A stretch of 55,420 nucleotides of DNA, from the NCBI GenBank assembly GCA_902478055.1, contig CABSJL010000009.1:1-55420 (forward strand), in the 5' to 3' direction. Positions 33,503 through 44,600 of the stretch are shown here, in pieces. Source of the DNA: an uncultured Veillonella sp. GTDB taxonomy: Bacteria; Bacillota; Negativicutes; Veillonellales; Veillonellaceae. The notes beneath the pieces were generated by a model, which had not been told where the DNA came from, did no database searches, and saw nothing but the letters and a program-made list of their open reading frames with translations. The number at the start of each line of letters is the position of its first letter. The first letter of the stretch is position 1. A program made the position numbers and the translations under genes.

Positions 33503-36301
33503 ATGAACAAACGGAAACGTTTATTAACTTTGTTAATCAACGGTGTATTATTATCTAGTTTATGTGTTGTAGCGAGTGCAGCCGATACGACAACGGGCGC
33601 TGGTACTGGCGTAGCGTACGGTACAGGTAGCAATGCTCCAAAGGCTGAAAACGTGGCGATTGGTAATAATGCTAAGATTGGTTATTCCAATGGTGCTAGT
33701 GCTGCTACAGGGGATATCGTAGTCGGTAAGGATGCTAATATTAATAACTATGCTAGCCAAGGCGGTAGTGTAGCGATTGGTAAAAATGCAAAAATTGAAA
33801 ATATGGCCGGCGGTGTAGAGGCTAGCTTTGCATTAGGTCAAACAACATATAGTGGTAGTTGGTTCTCTTCTTCAAGAATTCCTGCAGATCCAACAAAGGT
33901 AGTAGGCAGTGTTGCCATTGGGGATAATACATTTGCTCGTACTGGTAGTACTATGATTGGTTCCCATAACTATAAAGGCGATCTTGGTGATATTACAGTA
34001 GATACATCAACTACTCGTAAATATGCATTGAATGCTTATGCGACTACAGTAGGTGCTAATAGCTTTAGTAATGGCGCTTTTACAACCAATACAGGTACCT
34101 ATAATATTATCTCTAGTGAATATAATGGTGGCCGTATGGCAAATCCTGTTAAGAACTTGGGATCCACTATTAATGGTTCTTTAAACAGCATTGAGTCTCA
34201 AACAGCTAATAGCTACTACGCTGGCATTGCTAACAGCATTGTTGGTACAGCAAATAGAACGTTTAATTCTAATGGCTCTCTTATTATGGGTGCTGGCAAC
34301 GAAATCACTAACTCTGTTAAATCTATTTCTGGAGCACCAGATGATGGCGGTAATTCCGCTAAAGAATTAGCTGAAAAATTGCGCACTGCTGTAAAAGATG
34401 CTAACGGCGGTGGCGCTACGATGGCCCTCGGTGGTGGCAACAAGGCTGACTACACATTGCGTACATCAATGATTGGTATTAACAATACTGTAACAGGTAC
34501 GAATGGTGCTAAAAGCGCAGATAACTTTGTAGTAGGTGTAGGTAATACTGCATCTAATGTACAGCATTTAACTGCTATTGGTTCTAAGAACACTGTATCC
34601 GATGCTAATAATACAGTTATCGTTGGTGATAACCGTAAGGTAACAGGTGCTAATAACTCTGTTATTATTGGTTCTAGCGATGCAGAAACTACTACAACTG
34701 TAAATGATGCAGTGGCTATTGGTCATAACACTGAAGTATCTGCTGAAGGCGGTGTAGCTCTTGGTAGTAAATCTAAGGCAACTGTAGCAGCTGGTGCAGC
34801 TGGTTATGATATTAGCACAAAAGCGGCATCTACTGATACAAGCTCCACATGGAAAGCGACAGCATCTGCTGTATCCGTTGGCGATGTAGCTAATGATGTA
34901 ACACGTCAAATTACATCTGTTGCAGCTGGTACAAATGATACTGATGCAGTAAACGTAGCACAACTTAAAAAGGTAGAAACTAAAATCTCTACTGTGGAGG
35001 CAGATGCTAAAAAGCATACTACTGTTGTAGCAGGGGATAATACAACTGTTACACCTGGTACAAATGCTAATGGCGGTGCTGAATACAAAGTAGCTGTTAA
35101 TAAAGACTTAGTAGAAATGAGCTCTGCTAACTTTGGTAAAGCAACTGACGATGTTCGTGCTCGTATCGATAAAGACAGTGCTCGCTTCTTCAACGGCAGC
35201 GAAAATATCGGTATTACACCTACTGAAGGTATCAAAATCGAAAACACAGATACCTTAGAACAAGCAAAATTTGATAAAACCGGTATGTATGCTAGTGAAG
35301 GTAATACAACTGTTTACTACACTACAAATGCTATCAGTGCTGGTAATCAAATCATTAAAAATGTGAAAGCTGGTGTAGCAGATACTGATGCAGTCAATGT
35401 ATCTCAACTTAAACGCGTACAAGATCAAATCGCAGCATCTACTAGTGTTACAACTGTAACAGCTGGTGACCACATTAAGGTAACACCAACTGTAAATGGT
35501 AATACTCACGACTATAAAGTATCTCTTGCAGATGATATTGCTGATCAAATTACAAATAACACAACAAATATCAATAAAAATACAAATGATATCAAAAATA
35601 TCAAAGGTAATTTATCTAAGATTGACAAACGTGTTGATAAATCTGTAGCAGGTGCAGCGGCGTTGGCAGCATTGCATCCACTTGATTTCGATCCAGATGC
35701 TAAATGGGACTTTGCAGCAGGCTATGGTCATTACCGCAGTGGTAATGCTGCCGCATTAGGCGCTTTCTACCGTCCTAATGAAGACGTACAACTTAGCGTA
35801 GGTTCTACTGTAGGCAGTGATGAAACAGTATTTAATGCTGGTTTGTCTGTGAAAGTAGGCGCTCATAGTGGTGTATCTCGTTCTCGTGTAGCGATTGGTA
35901 AAGAAGTATTAGCTCTTAAGAAAACAGTAGCTGAACAAAATGCTCAAATTCAAAAATTGACTACATTGTTGAATGGTGTTGCGGGTACTAAGATGAAAGC
36001 TGACCACACAACATTGTTTCCAGATATCCCTACAAACCATTGGGCATATGAAGCTGTAAGCGATTTATCTCGCCGTGGTTTAGTAGAAGGCTATCCAGAT
36101 GGCACATTCGGTGGCGACCGTATGTTAACACGTTATGAATTTGCTCAAATCGTATACCGTGCTATTCAAGACGGCGTAACAGTTAATGATCGCCTTGTAA
36201 CAGAATTTAGCCCTGAAATGGCTTTGTTCCGTGTTGATACAGTAGCTAAAAATGCTAAGGGTGAACCAACAATCGAACGCGTTCGTGTTAACAAAAAATA
36301 A
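33503..36301 (+). CDS. Trimeric autotransporter adhesin with C-terminal coiled coil and SLH domain
   Basis: This 932-residue protein starts behind TGGAGG. In order it has a signal peptide (to about residue 27), a long YadA-like beta-roll head with NxAIGxx repeats, neck motifs (AAGTNDTDAVNVAQLKKVE, AGVADTDAVNVSQLKRVQ), stalk, and YadA anchor at about 714-786 (AALAALHPLDFDPDAKWDFAAGYGHY to AGLSVKVG). Beyond the anchor come a heptad coil (about 795-825, VLALKKTVAEQNAQIQKL) and an SLH domain at about 836-892 (FPDIPTNHWAYEAVSDL, GYPDGTFGGDRMLTRYEFA), then a 40-residue tail. SLH domains in Negativicutes bind peptidoglycan from the periplasm, as in OmpM porins. This adhesin therefore appears built to clamp the outer membrane to the wall. 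Confidence 0.92.
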   Translation: MNKRKRLLTLLINGVLLSSLCVVASAADTTTGAGTGVAYGTGSNAPKAENVAIGNNAKIGYSNGASAATGDIVVGKDANINNYASQGGSVAIGKNAKIENMAGGVEASFALGQTTYSGSWFSSSRIPADPTKVVGSVAIGDNTFARTGSTMIGSHNYKGDLGDITVDTSTTRKYALNAYATTVGANSFSNGAFTTNTGTYNIISSEYNGGRMANPVKNLGSTINGSLNSIESQTANSYYAGIANSIVGTANRTFNSNGSLIMGAGNEITNSVKSISGAPDDGGNSAKELAEKLRTAVKDANGGGATMALGGGNKADYTLRTSMIGINNTVTGTNGAKSADNFVVGVGNTASNVQHLTAIGSKNTVSDANNTVIVGDNRKVTGANNSVIIGSSDAETTTTVNDAVAIGHNTEVSAEGGVALGSKSKATVAAGAAGYDISTKAASTDTSSTWKATASAVSVGDVANDVTRQITSVAAGTNDTDAVNVAQLKKVETKISTVEADAKKHTTVVAGDNTTVTPGTNANGGAEYKVAVNKDLVEMSSANFGKATDDVRARIDKDSARFFNGSENIGITPTEGIKIENTDTLEQAKFDKTGMYASEGNTTVYYTTNAISAGNQIIKNVKAGVADTDAVNVSQLKRVQDQIAASTSVTTVTAGDHIKVTPTVNGNTHDYKVSLADDIADQITNNTTNINKNTNDIKNIKGNLSKIDKRVDKSVAGAAALAALHPLDFDPDAKWDFAAGYGHYRSGNAAALGAFYRPNEDVQLSVGSTVGSDETVFNAGLSVKVGAHSGVSRSRVAIGKEVLALKKTVAEQNAQIQKLTTLLNGVAGTKMKADHTTLFPDIPTNHWAYEAVSDLSRRGLVEGYPDGTFGGDRMLTRYEFAQIVYRAIQDGVTVNDRLVTEFSPEMALFRVDTVAKNAKGEPTIERVRVNKK

Positions 36302-36343
36302 GGATACTATTAGTTTATAGTGTTCACACAACTTAATAAGTAG

Positions 36344-36386
36344 CTACTATGCCATACCTCAACTCCACCCCGAGGTCGCATAGTAG
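36344..36386 (+). repeat. Two-step hairpin after the SLH TAA
   Basis: CTACTATGC/GCATAGTAG encloses ACCTC/GAGGT with an apical C-rich loop. No T-run follows; it may be a 3' UTR structure. Confidence 0.65.
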
Positions 36387-36393
36387 TGAATAT

Positions 36394-36430
36394 AAAAAGG
36401 AGTAACTGATTATATCAGTTACTCCTTTTT
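36394..36430 (+). terminator. Bidirectional terminator
   Basis: A 16-bp perfect stem AAAAAGGAGTAACTGA with TCAGTTACTCCTTTTT and a 5-base loop, between the convergent TAA and methyltransferase genes. Confidence 0.95.
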
Positions 36431-36457
36431 GTTGTTATATTAGGCTCACTATTCTTT

Positions 36458-38023
36458 TTATTTGGCAAAATAACCTAGCGATTGAATGTGCGCGATGGAC
36501 TCGTCTAAATATTGTTCAGAGGACACAATGTGTTTAGTGCCATCATCTTTTGTTCTTTCAACGGTCATGTTTTCGTTCATGGTATCAATCAATTCTTGAC
36601 GAGATATTGGTTTTGCCATCAATTTCATGACGTAGGATAGACCTTCATCTACTGAAAAGTCTATTTGGTTATACATATTGCCGAGGCACATGTATTGATA
36701 ACCACCTTTTTCAACAAGTGTGGATACATAGTTTATGAAATGCTCTGGAATATAGGTTTTGTTTTCCTCAAATGGTAATTGGTCATATTTTTTTGCATAT
36801 GTATTGATATGACCGACGATAGCAAGATGGAATAAACGTCTATACATAGCATCAGTATCGATTTCAGAATCAGGATGATGTTCTTCAATATGTTTCATAA
36901 TATCCGCTACATTGAATGGGCGTTTTGTATCCATTAATTCTTGGATGCTAATGTGCATAATATTTGTCCACTCTGGAGGAACGCCAGGCTCTTCATCTAA
37001 TGCATTGTTGAAGTATAGTGTATCTAGTACTTTCTTCTCAACCCTTTCGTCATGGGAAATTTTATCTTCGTTGCTACACTTTGTTAATAGGGCCATGCGG
37101 AACTGAGTATCATACACATAATCGTAGTACTGCTCCTTATCAATGTAGCTATCTCTAGCCAATGTTCTAATATTATTTTCCACACTACTATCAAGCCATG
37201 TAATGAAGGAACGATTCAATGTTTCGTCACCGATGTAAGCGCAACCTTGCTCTTGTGCACGTTCAATAAATTCTGATACATATACAGGATCATTAATAGC
37301 TTCTAAGTATTCGTGCCCAACATAATAATCATTAGATTGTAATACACGATTGATATTTTTTATTTTATAATCAGAAATTTGTTGGGAACGTTCATCTAAT
37401 TTCATTGTTTCTGCAATGAGTTTTAATACATTTTTTGTGTAGACCGTACGCTCTTGTAATGAGTCGTTAGGTGCATGTTTTTCAGAATATAACATAATAT
37501 CCCGCAATTGCTCTAACCGTTTCCAACCAGGATATGTATTGTATGATACATATGCTACACCACGGTCGGATAGATTTCGGTTACAAATGCTGAGGATTTT
37601 ATCTTTCACCACGTCAGGCACCCAAGACCAAATACCATGGACGATAATGTAATCGAAGGTACCAAATGAATCATCAATATCCATAATATCTTTTTCTAAT
37701 AATGTAATATTTTTTAGCCCCATGGATTCAATTAATTCATTCCCATGTTTCACCTGTGTAGGGGATAGGTCGATACCTGTAAAGGTAGTCGTTGGATTAT
37801 ATAGGGCTTGGGGGATGATATTTCCACCGCAAGAAGAGCCCAACTCTAATACGCGCGCCTCTTCAACTGGTACTGGGTCTAAGCCATAAATAAGAGCTTT
37901 TGCCATTAAAGATGTAATACATGTATTGGAAAATGGTTTTGATACGTATAGAAAATCGTCGTAAGATTCCTTCAGGTCGTTAATTTTAGATTGATCTACA
38001 CTAGTAATATGTTGTTTACTCAT
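36458..38023 (-). CDS. SAM-dependent methyltransferase with regulatory domain (PKMT-like)
   Basis: This 521-residue cytoplasmic protein is the only minus-strand gene. The N-terminal class I methyltransferase domain has motif I LELGSSCGGN (about 59-68), an acidic GIDLS (Asp85) and VHGIWSWVP. A middle region (about 215-330, with YDYVYDTQFRMALLTK) resembles the methyltransferase regulatory domain PF10119, and a winged-helix-like C-terminal part follows. This architecture is that of rickettsial PKMT1/PKMT2, which methylate lysines of the autotransporter OmpB. Flanked by Lys-rich adhesins, it might modify them before export, which is inference; a generic methyltransferase is the alternative. GAGGGG lies upstream of the ATG. 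Confidence 0.78.
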   Translation of the reverse strand: MSKQHITSVDQSKINDLKESYDDFLYVSKPFSNTCITSLMAKALIYGLDPVPVEEARVLELGSSCGGNIIPQALYNPTTTFTGIDLSPTQVKHGNELIESMGLKNITLLEKDIMDIDDSFGTFDYIIVHGIWSWVPDVVKDKILSICNRNLSDRGVAYVSYNTYPGWKRLEQLRDIMLYSEKHAPNDSLQERTVYTKNVLKLIAETMKLDERSQQISDYKIKNINRVLQSNDYYVGHEYLEAINDPVYVSEFIERAQEQGCAYIGDETLNRSFITWLDSSVENNIRTLARDSYIDKEQYYDYVYDTQFRMALLTKCSNEDKISHDERVEKKVLDTLYFNNALDEEPGVPPEWTNIMHISIQELMDTKRPFNVADIMKHIEEHHPDSEIDTDAMYRRLFHLAIVGHINTYAKKYDQLPFEENKTYIPEHFINYVSTLVEKGGYQYMCLGNMYNQIDFSVDEGLSYVMKLMAKPISRQELIDTMNENMTVERTKDDGTKHIVSSEQYLDESIAHIQSLGYFAK

Positions 38024-38077
38024 TAGAATATATCCCCTCTATAACTAATACTCGTAAAATGGTCCTCATAATGATTT

Positions 38078-38086
38078 AGTATATCA
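38078..38086 (-). promoter_or_regulatory. Putative methyltransferase promoter
   Basis: On the minus strand, TGATATACT forms an extended -10. A TTGACC lies 20 bp further upstream, too far for an ideal -35. Confidence 0.45.
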
Positions 38087-38291
38087 TAATTTTTATCAAA
38101 ATCGGTCAAAAAAAATTCATAGTTATTTCATTTATAAGTTAGTGTATGAAAAAAATGTGAAAGTACCTTTAAAAGGTTGTTGGATTATTATAATTATATT
38201 TTTCTATGATCCATATTTTATAGATAATATATAAATAGATACCAAAATCGAGAAAAATCAATGAGATTAAATCAATTAATCGTTTATTTAT

Positions 38292-38318
38292 AACTATAGT
38301 TAATGTGGTTATCGATAA
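38292..38318. promoter_or_regulatory. Two adjacent 10-bp palindromes
   Basis: AACTATAGTT (38292-38301) and TTATCGATAA (38309-38318), 7 bp apart, sit in the 630-bp AT-rich gap between the divergent methyltransferase and giant TAA. This is a possible regulator site; the rest of the gap shows only promoters. Confidence 0.35.
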
Positions 38319-38478
38319 ATACCGAACTGCATTGAAATAAATAGATTATATTTTATAAAATACGTATAAAACACAGAAAAAATGAGTAAAAAACCACCCA
38401 TATATTAAAAATTGTTTAACAAAATAAAGGTTCCAACAATAAATTCTGTCGATTATGATAAAAACATGAAGAAAAGTA

Positions 38479-38507
38479 TTTACAAGATTTTCGATATATG
38501 ATATTCT
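38479..38507 (+). promoter_or_regulatory. Promoter of giant TAA 1
   Basis: TTTACA, 17-bp spacer and TATTCT preceded by TGA (extended -10), with a leader of about 140 bases. Confidence 0.75.
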
Positions 38508-38654
38508 GTTCATGACACAAAATGAAAGAAATATGAAAGATACTCAGAAAGGCGTAAAGGTATGGGAAATTTAGGCTTTTCCTTCTTTTGTATTTAAATG
38601 ATTTAATTATAAGGATTGTAATTGTGTCTAGTTAAGAAAGGGGTTCATAGTAAT

Positions 38655-41600
38655 ATGAATAAAATCTTTAAAGTTGTTTGGAGCAAAACTAAAGAGTGCT
38701 ACGTAGTAGTTTCCGAAGTTGCAAAAAACAATGGTGGTAAGAAAAAAGCTCTTGCTAGCGTATTAGCTGGTTTGGCTATGGTAGCTGCTACAGCAGGTAC
38801 ACCTGTACAAGCTGGTGTAGGTTTGGGTGGCAGCTCGGTTAATATCACACCGGATGGTACATTAAATGGCTCTAATACAGTGTCTAAAAACTCTGTTGTA
38901 GTTGGTTACCAAAATAATACAACTGGTGGTAGCGGTAATGGTCACATTGTATATGGTGCTAATAACGTAGCAAATCAAGATTCATCTATGGCTCTTGGTA
39001 ACCAAAACGTAGCAACTGGTCCTGCTGCATCTGCAATTGGCGTAGGATCTCAGGCAACTGGTAGAAATACAATTGCAGTAGGTAATGTGGCAAAAGCTAG
39101 TAATACAGATAATATCGCTATTGGTACATATTCTGAAGCATTAACTAGTGGTCAAGATGCATATGCTCTTGCAGTGGGTTCTTATTCAAAAGCTAATGCT
39201 CATATGGCAGTTGGTATTGGTGCAATTGCTAAGGCAACAGGTAGTGAATCTACAGCAGTTGGTGCTGGTTCTACAGCAAGCGGTGCTAATTCTACTGCTC
39301 TTGGTGCTCGTAATACTGCATCTGGTCTTCGCTCTGTTGCTATTGGTAAAGGTAATAATGCTATTGCAGAAGATACTATTGCAATGGGTACTACCAACAA
39401 TGCGAAGATTGGTGGTGCTATTGCCATTGGTCAAGATAACCTTGCAGATTCTACTGTAGGTGGTGGCCGTGCCGCAGGTAATACAATGATCGCTATTGGT
39501 CGTGACAATAAAGCGACAGCAGAAGATACTGTTGCAATCGGTCGTAAAACAACAGCATCTGCTAACGTTTCTGTTGCCCTTGGTGCTCGTTCTGAAGCGA
39601 CAGGCTCTGGTGCTATTGCTATTGCTGGTAATGGTGAAGGCTATCAAACAACAGCTAGTAAAACAGGTTCTATTGCCATTGGTATGCAATCTAATTCTAC
39701 AGGCGTTGCTTCCACTGCAGTAGGCGGTGTTGCGCAAGCAACAGAAAAAGGTGCCTCTGCCCTTGGCTTTAAAGCAAATGCTACTGCTGAAAGTGCGACT
39801 GCATTAGGTCAAGAATCTGTTGCATCTGTAAAAGATGGCGTTGCTCTTGGTTCTCAGTCTAAAGCAACTGTAGATAAAGGTGTTAAAGGCTTTAATCCAG
39901 CAGAAACTCGTACAAACAAATATGCAGGTCTTGCTGGTACTGCACAAACATCCACATTGGCAGCTGTTTCCGTAGGTGATGGTGCTACTGCAACTCGTCA
40001 AATTACAGGTCTTGCTGCAGGTACTAATGATACTGATGCTGTTAACGTAGCTCAATTAAGAAGCGTTAACTTGAAATACGCTGGTGACACTGGCAATGGC
40101 GATGTATTGTTAGATGATGGTACATTGAAAATTAAAGGTGATGATCCTACATTTATTTCTACATCTGCTGATAAAAATGGTGTTACAGTAAAAGCTAAAA
40201 TAGGTGCTGATATTACTACTAATGCTGATGGTAAAGCAGTTGCTCCTACTACAAACGGCATTGCTACAACTGACAATGTTACTCAAGCAATCAACAACTC
40301 TGGTTGGAAAGTAACTTCCGCTAACAATGGTGGTACTACAAACGGTACATCTATTGAAAAAGTAAGCCCTGGCGATACTGTTACTTTCAAAGCTGGTAAA
40401 AACATTGTATTAGACCAAGCTGGTAAACAATTCACATATTCCTTGAATAAGGATGTTGATTTGACTAAAGATGGTTCTTTAACAATTGGTGATACTAAAG
40501 TTAATAACGATGGCTTAACAATCACAGGTGGTCCATCTGTTACTAAAACTGGTATTGACGCTGGTAATAAAAACATTACTAATGTAAAAGCTGGTGTAAA
40601 CGATACTGATGCAGTTAATGTAAAACAATTAAAAGACGCTAAAACTAAACTTGTAGATGGTAAAAACACTAAAGTTACTGGTGAAGGTACTCAAGACGAT
40701 CCATACAAAGTTAATGTAGAAGGCGACTTGAAAGGTATTACATCTATTTCTAATGCTGACAATGGTCCTAAAATGACAATTGGTGGCAACTCCATCAACA
40801 TTACTGGCGGCCCACTTAACATGGGTGGTAGCAAAATTACTAATGTAGCTCCTGGTACAGACGATACTGATGCAGTTAACGTAAAACAATTGAAATCCGC
40901 TAAGACAGAAGTTAAAGCTGGTAATGGCGTAACTGTTGCTAAGACTCAAGATGCAACAGATGGTCATGATATTTACACAGTAAGCTCCACTGGTGCTACT
41001 GGTAACACAGATCCTTCTAAAGTTGAAGGTGGTAAAAATACTACTGTAACAGGTGATGGTACAGCAGCTACTCCGTACAAAGTAAATGTACAAGGTGACT
41101 TGAAAGACATCTCCTCCATTACAAATGATACTGGTTCTGGTAAAATCTCCTTCGCTGGTGATCAAGTTGTAAAAGTTGAAGGCGACAACCCTATTTCCTT
41201 AGATGGTAAAGGTGGCTATGTAACTGGCTTACAAAACAAAGATTGGGATATTACTAACCCAACTGTAGTTTCCGGTCGTGCAGCAACTGAAGACCAATTG
41301 AAAAAAGTAAGCGATGGCTTCAACAACACAATTAAATTAGCAGGTAACACTGGTAACACAGATACTCAAAAATTCAATAAAACTGGTGGTTTGAGCTTCG
41401 GTGTAGTTGGTGCTAACAACGGTCAATACATCAAAACAACTGCTTCTGGTACAGATGTAGTAGCTGATTTGTCCGATGATGCAAAAGCTAAATTGAACCA
41501 TACCTTTGAAGTAGCTCCTGGTTCTAGCAATGTAACAGTATCTAAAGATACAACTGATCCTAATAAAACAGTTTATAAAGTAGCTGTTGCTAATACTCCA

Positions 41601-44600
41601 GCAGCTGGTGCTTCCTCTACTGAAAGTGTAGTTAAAAAAGCAGCTGCAACTGGCGATACTAACATTGCTGATGTTACTGTTGGTAATGGTAAAAACCCTG
41701 GCGATCCAGATGCTCAATACGAAGTTAATGTTTCCCGTAATGCAGTTAAAGATGCAGCTCGTGAAGCCGTAACAGTTAACAACGGTGGTACAACTACTGG
41801 TGGTAACTACACAGCTGATGCAGATAACCCTATCACTGTTAACCCTGTGAAAGATGATGCAAACCATAACACTACATACGAAGTGAAATTCGATGGTGAT
41901 AAAGCAGCTAAACAAATTCCTTTGACTTATAAAGCTAATGGTGCTGGTGACCAAAAAGTTAAGTTGGATAAAGGTCTAAACTTCACAAACGGTTCCAATA
42001 CAACAGCTTCCGTAGCAGCTGATGGCGTAGTTAAATATGACTTGAACAAAAATGTTGATTTGACTAAAGATGGTTCCTTAACAATTGGTGACACTAAAGT
42101 TAACAACGATGGCGTAACTATCACTGGTGGTCCATCTGTTACTAAAACTGGTATTGATGCTGGTAGTAAGAAAATTACTAATGTAGCTCCTGGTACTGAT
42201 GGCACAGATGCTGTTAACTACGATCAATTGAAAGCAGCTCGTACAGTTGTTACTTCCAACGACAACTCTGTAACAATTAATAAAACAACAAATGGCGATC
42301 AAGTAACATATGACTTACATGTAAATGCAGCTGCTGGCACAGCATCTACTTGGAACTTGAAATCTGGTGCAGTTTCTGCTACAGAAGGTACACATGCTGG
42401 TGACACAGCTCAAAACATTGCAGACGGTAAATCCGTTACAATGCAAGCTGGTAAAAACTTAACTGTTACTCAAACTAACGACAAAGCAGGTAATACAGAG
42501 GTTGCATACGCTCTTGATAAAGACCTTAAAGATCTTGATAGCGTAACAACTAAAGAAGTTAAACTTGGCGACAAAAATGACAACATCTCCATTAAGAAAG
42601 ATGGCGACCGTATCACTTATAGCACTGATGGTGGCACAACTGTTAAGAAAGTAGCTAATCTTGATGATGAAAAACACATCAAACCTGGTAGCTATGCTGT
42701 ACAAAACGACGGTAGTGTAACTATGACTTACGTTGATGGCAATGGTAAACCAGTTACTGGTGAAGAAGCTAAAATTACTGGCATCGCTAAAAACGATCTT
42801 TCCAACATCACTGATGACGGTAAGAAAGTGATCACTGGTCTTGGTTCTAAAGTTGAAGCTGGTGACAACGTAACTGTTACTGATACAACTGATGCAACTA
42901 CAGGTCAAAAAACTTACACTGTAAATGCTAAATTAGCAAAAATTGAAAACGGTAAAAATACTACTAAGACTGGTACTGGTACAGACGCTGATCCATACAA
43001 AATCAACGTTGAAGGTGACTTAACAGATATCAACTCCATCACAAATGGCGCTGGTTCTGGTAAACTCACATTCGGTCCTAACGAAACAGTAACAGTTGGT
43101 GGTACTAACCCTATCACATTGAATGCTAAAACTGGTAATATCGGTGGTTTGACTAACAAAACATTCGATCCTAACAATATCGTATCCGGTCAAGCAGCTA
43201 CAGAAGATCAATTGAAATCTGCACATGATTCCTTGAAAGCTTCTGAATTGCACATCGCTCCTACAGCAGTTAAAGCTGGTAGCACTGAAGCTAAAGGCGG
43301 TGTAGTTAACGGTACTGAAAACGTATACAAATATGATGCAGGTACTAAGAAAGTTACATTGACTTATAACGATGGCAATGGTAAAGCTGTAACTGATACT
43401 AAAGCAGTTATTGACTTCTCCGACTTGAACATTCCTGCAGCTGGTAATAATTACAGCTTCAAAACTAATGCAACTGGTAACCTTGAAGACGGTTCCAATG
43501 CAACTGAAACTGAAGTAGCAAGTGGCAAAACTGTAAACTTCGGTGCAGGTAAAAACTTGACTGTAAAACAAGAAATCGGTAAAGATGGTAACCAAACTTA
43601 CACTTATGCATTAAACAAAGACTTAACTAACTTGGATAAAGTAGTTGTTAATGGTAAAGATGGTAAGGACGGCGAAGATGGCGTATCCATTACTGGTCCT
43701 ACTGGCGCAGCTGGTACAGATGGTAACAATGGTAAAGTTGGTATCACTGGTAAAGATGGTAAAGATGCAGTATCTATCTCCGGTAAAGATGGTGTAGGTC
43801 ACATTGGTTTGACTGGCCCTGCTGGTAAAGATGGTAAAAATGCAACTGCTGATATTACTGTTAAAGAAGGTAAAGCTGGTGTAGACGGTAAAGACGGTGT
43901 TGATGGTATCACTCGTATCTTCTACAACGATAAAGATGGCAACGAACATCAAGTAGCAACTCATGATGATGGTATGAAGTTTGCTGGTGACGATGGTCAA
44001 GCAAACCAAGATACAAATGCACAAGTTATTAAGAAACATCTTAACAACGTTGTCGATATCATCGGTGGTGCAGATAAAACTAAGTTGACTTCTACTGATA
44101 ACATCGGTGTTAACAATGTTAATGGCAAATTAAAAGTTCAATTGGCTAAAAACGTTGACTTGGATGCTGATGGCTCCTTGACTACTGGCGCTACAAAAGT
44201 TGACAACAACGGTGTTACAATCACTGCTCCTGCAGGTGGTACTACTACTGATGTTAAATTGACTAAAGATGGCTTAGATAATGGCGGTAACAAAATTGTT
44301 AATGTTAAAGCTGGTGAAAACGATACAGATGCTGTAAACGTTAAACAATTGAAAGACAAAGTTACAACTGTTAAATCTTCTGATGGTACTATTTCTGTAA
44401 CTGATAACAATGATCCTGCATCTGCAACTTATGATGCGACTAAAGGTCATCAATATGACATCAAGATCAATAACCAAGGTGTTGTAAACAACGCTCAACT
44501 TCCAGTGGTATACACTAAACAAGATGGCACTAAAGTTTACAAACAACCAGATGGTACTTTCAACACAGCTAAAGATGGTTCTGGCACTGTTGTAAATGCT

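Noticed and set aside
38622..38654. Upstream in-frame alternative start of giant TAA 1
   Set aside because: The region encodes the ribosome site; ATG 38655 begins the conserved MNK extended signal peptide as in the paralogue.
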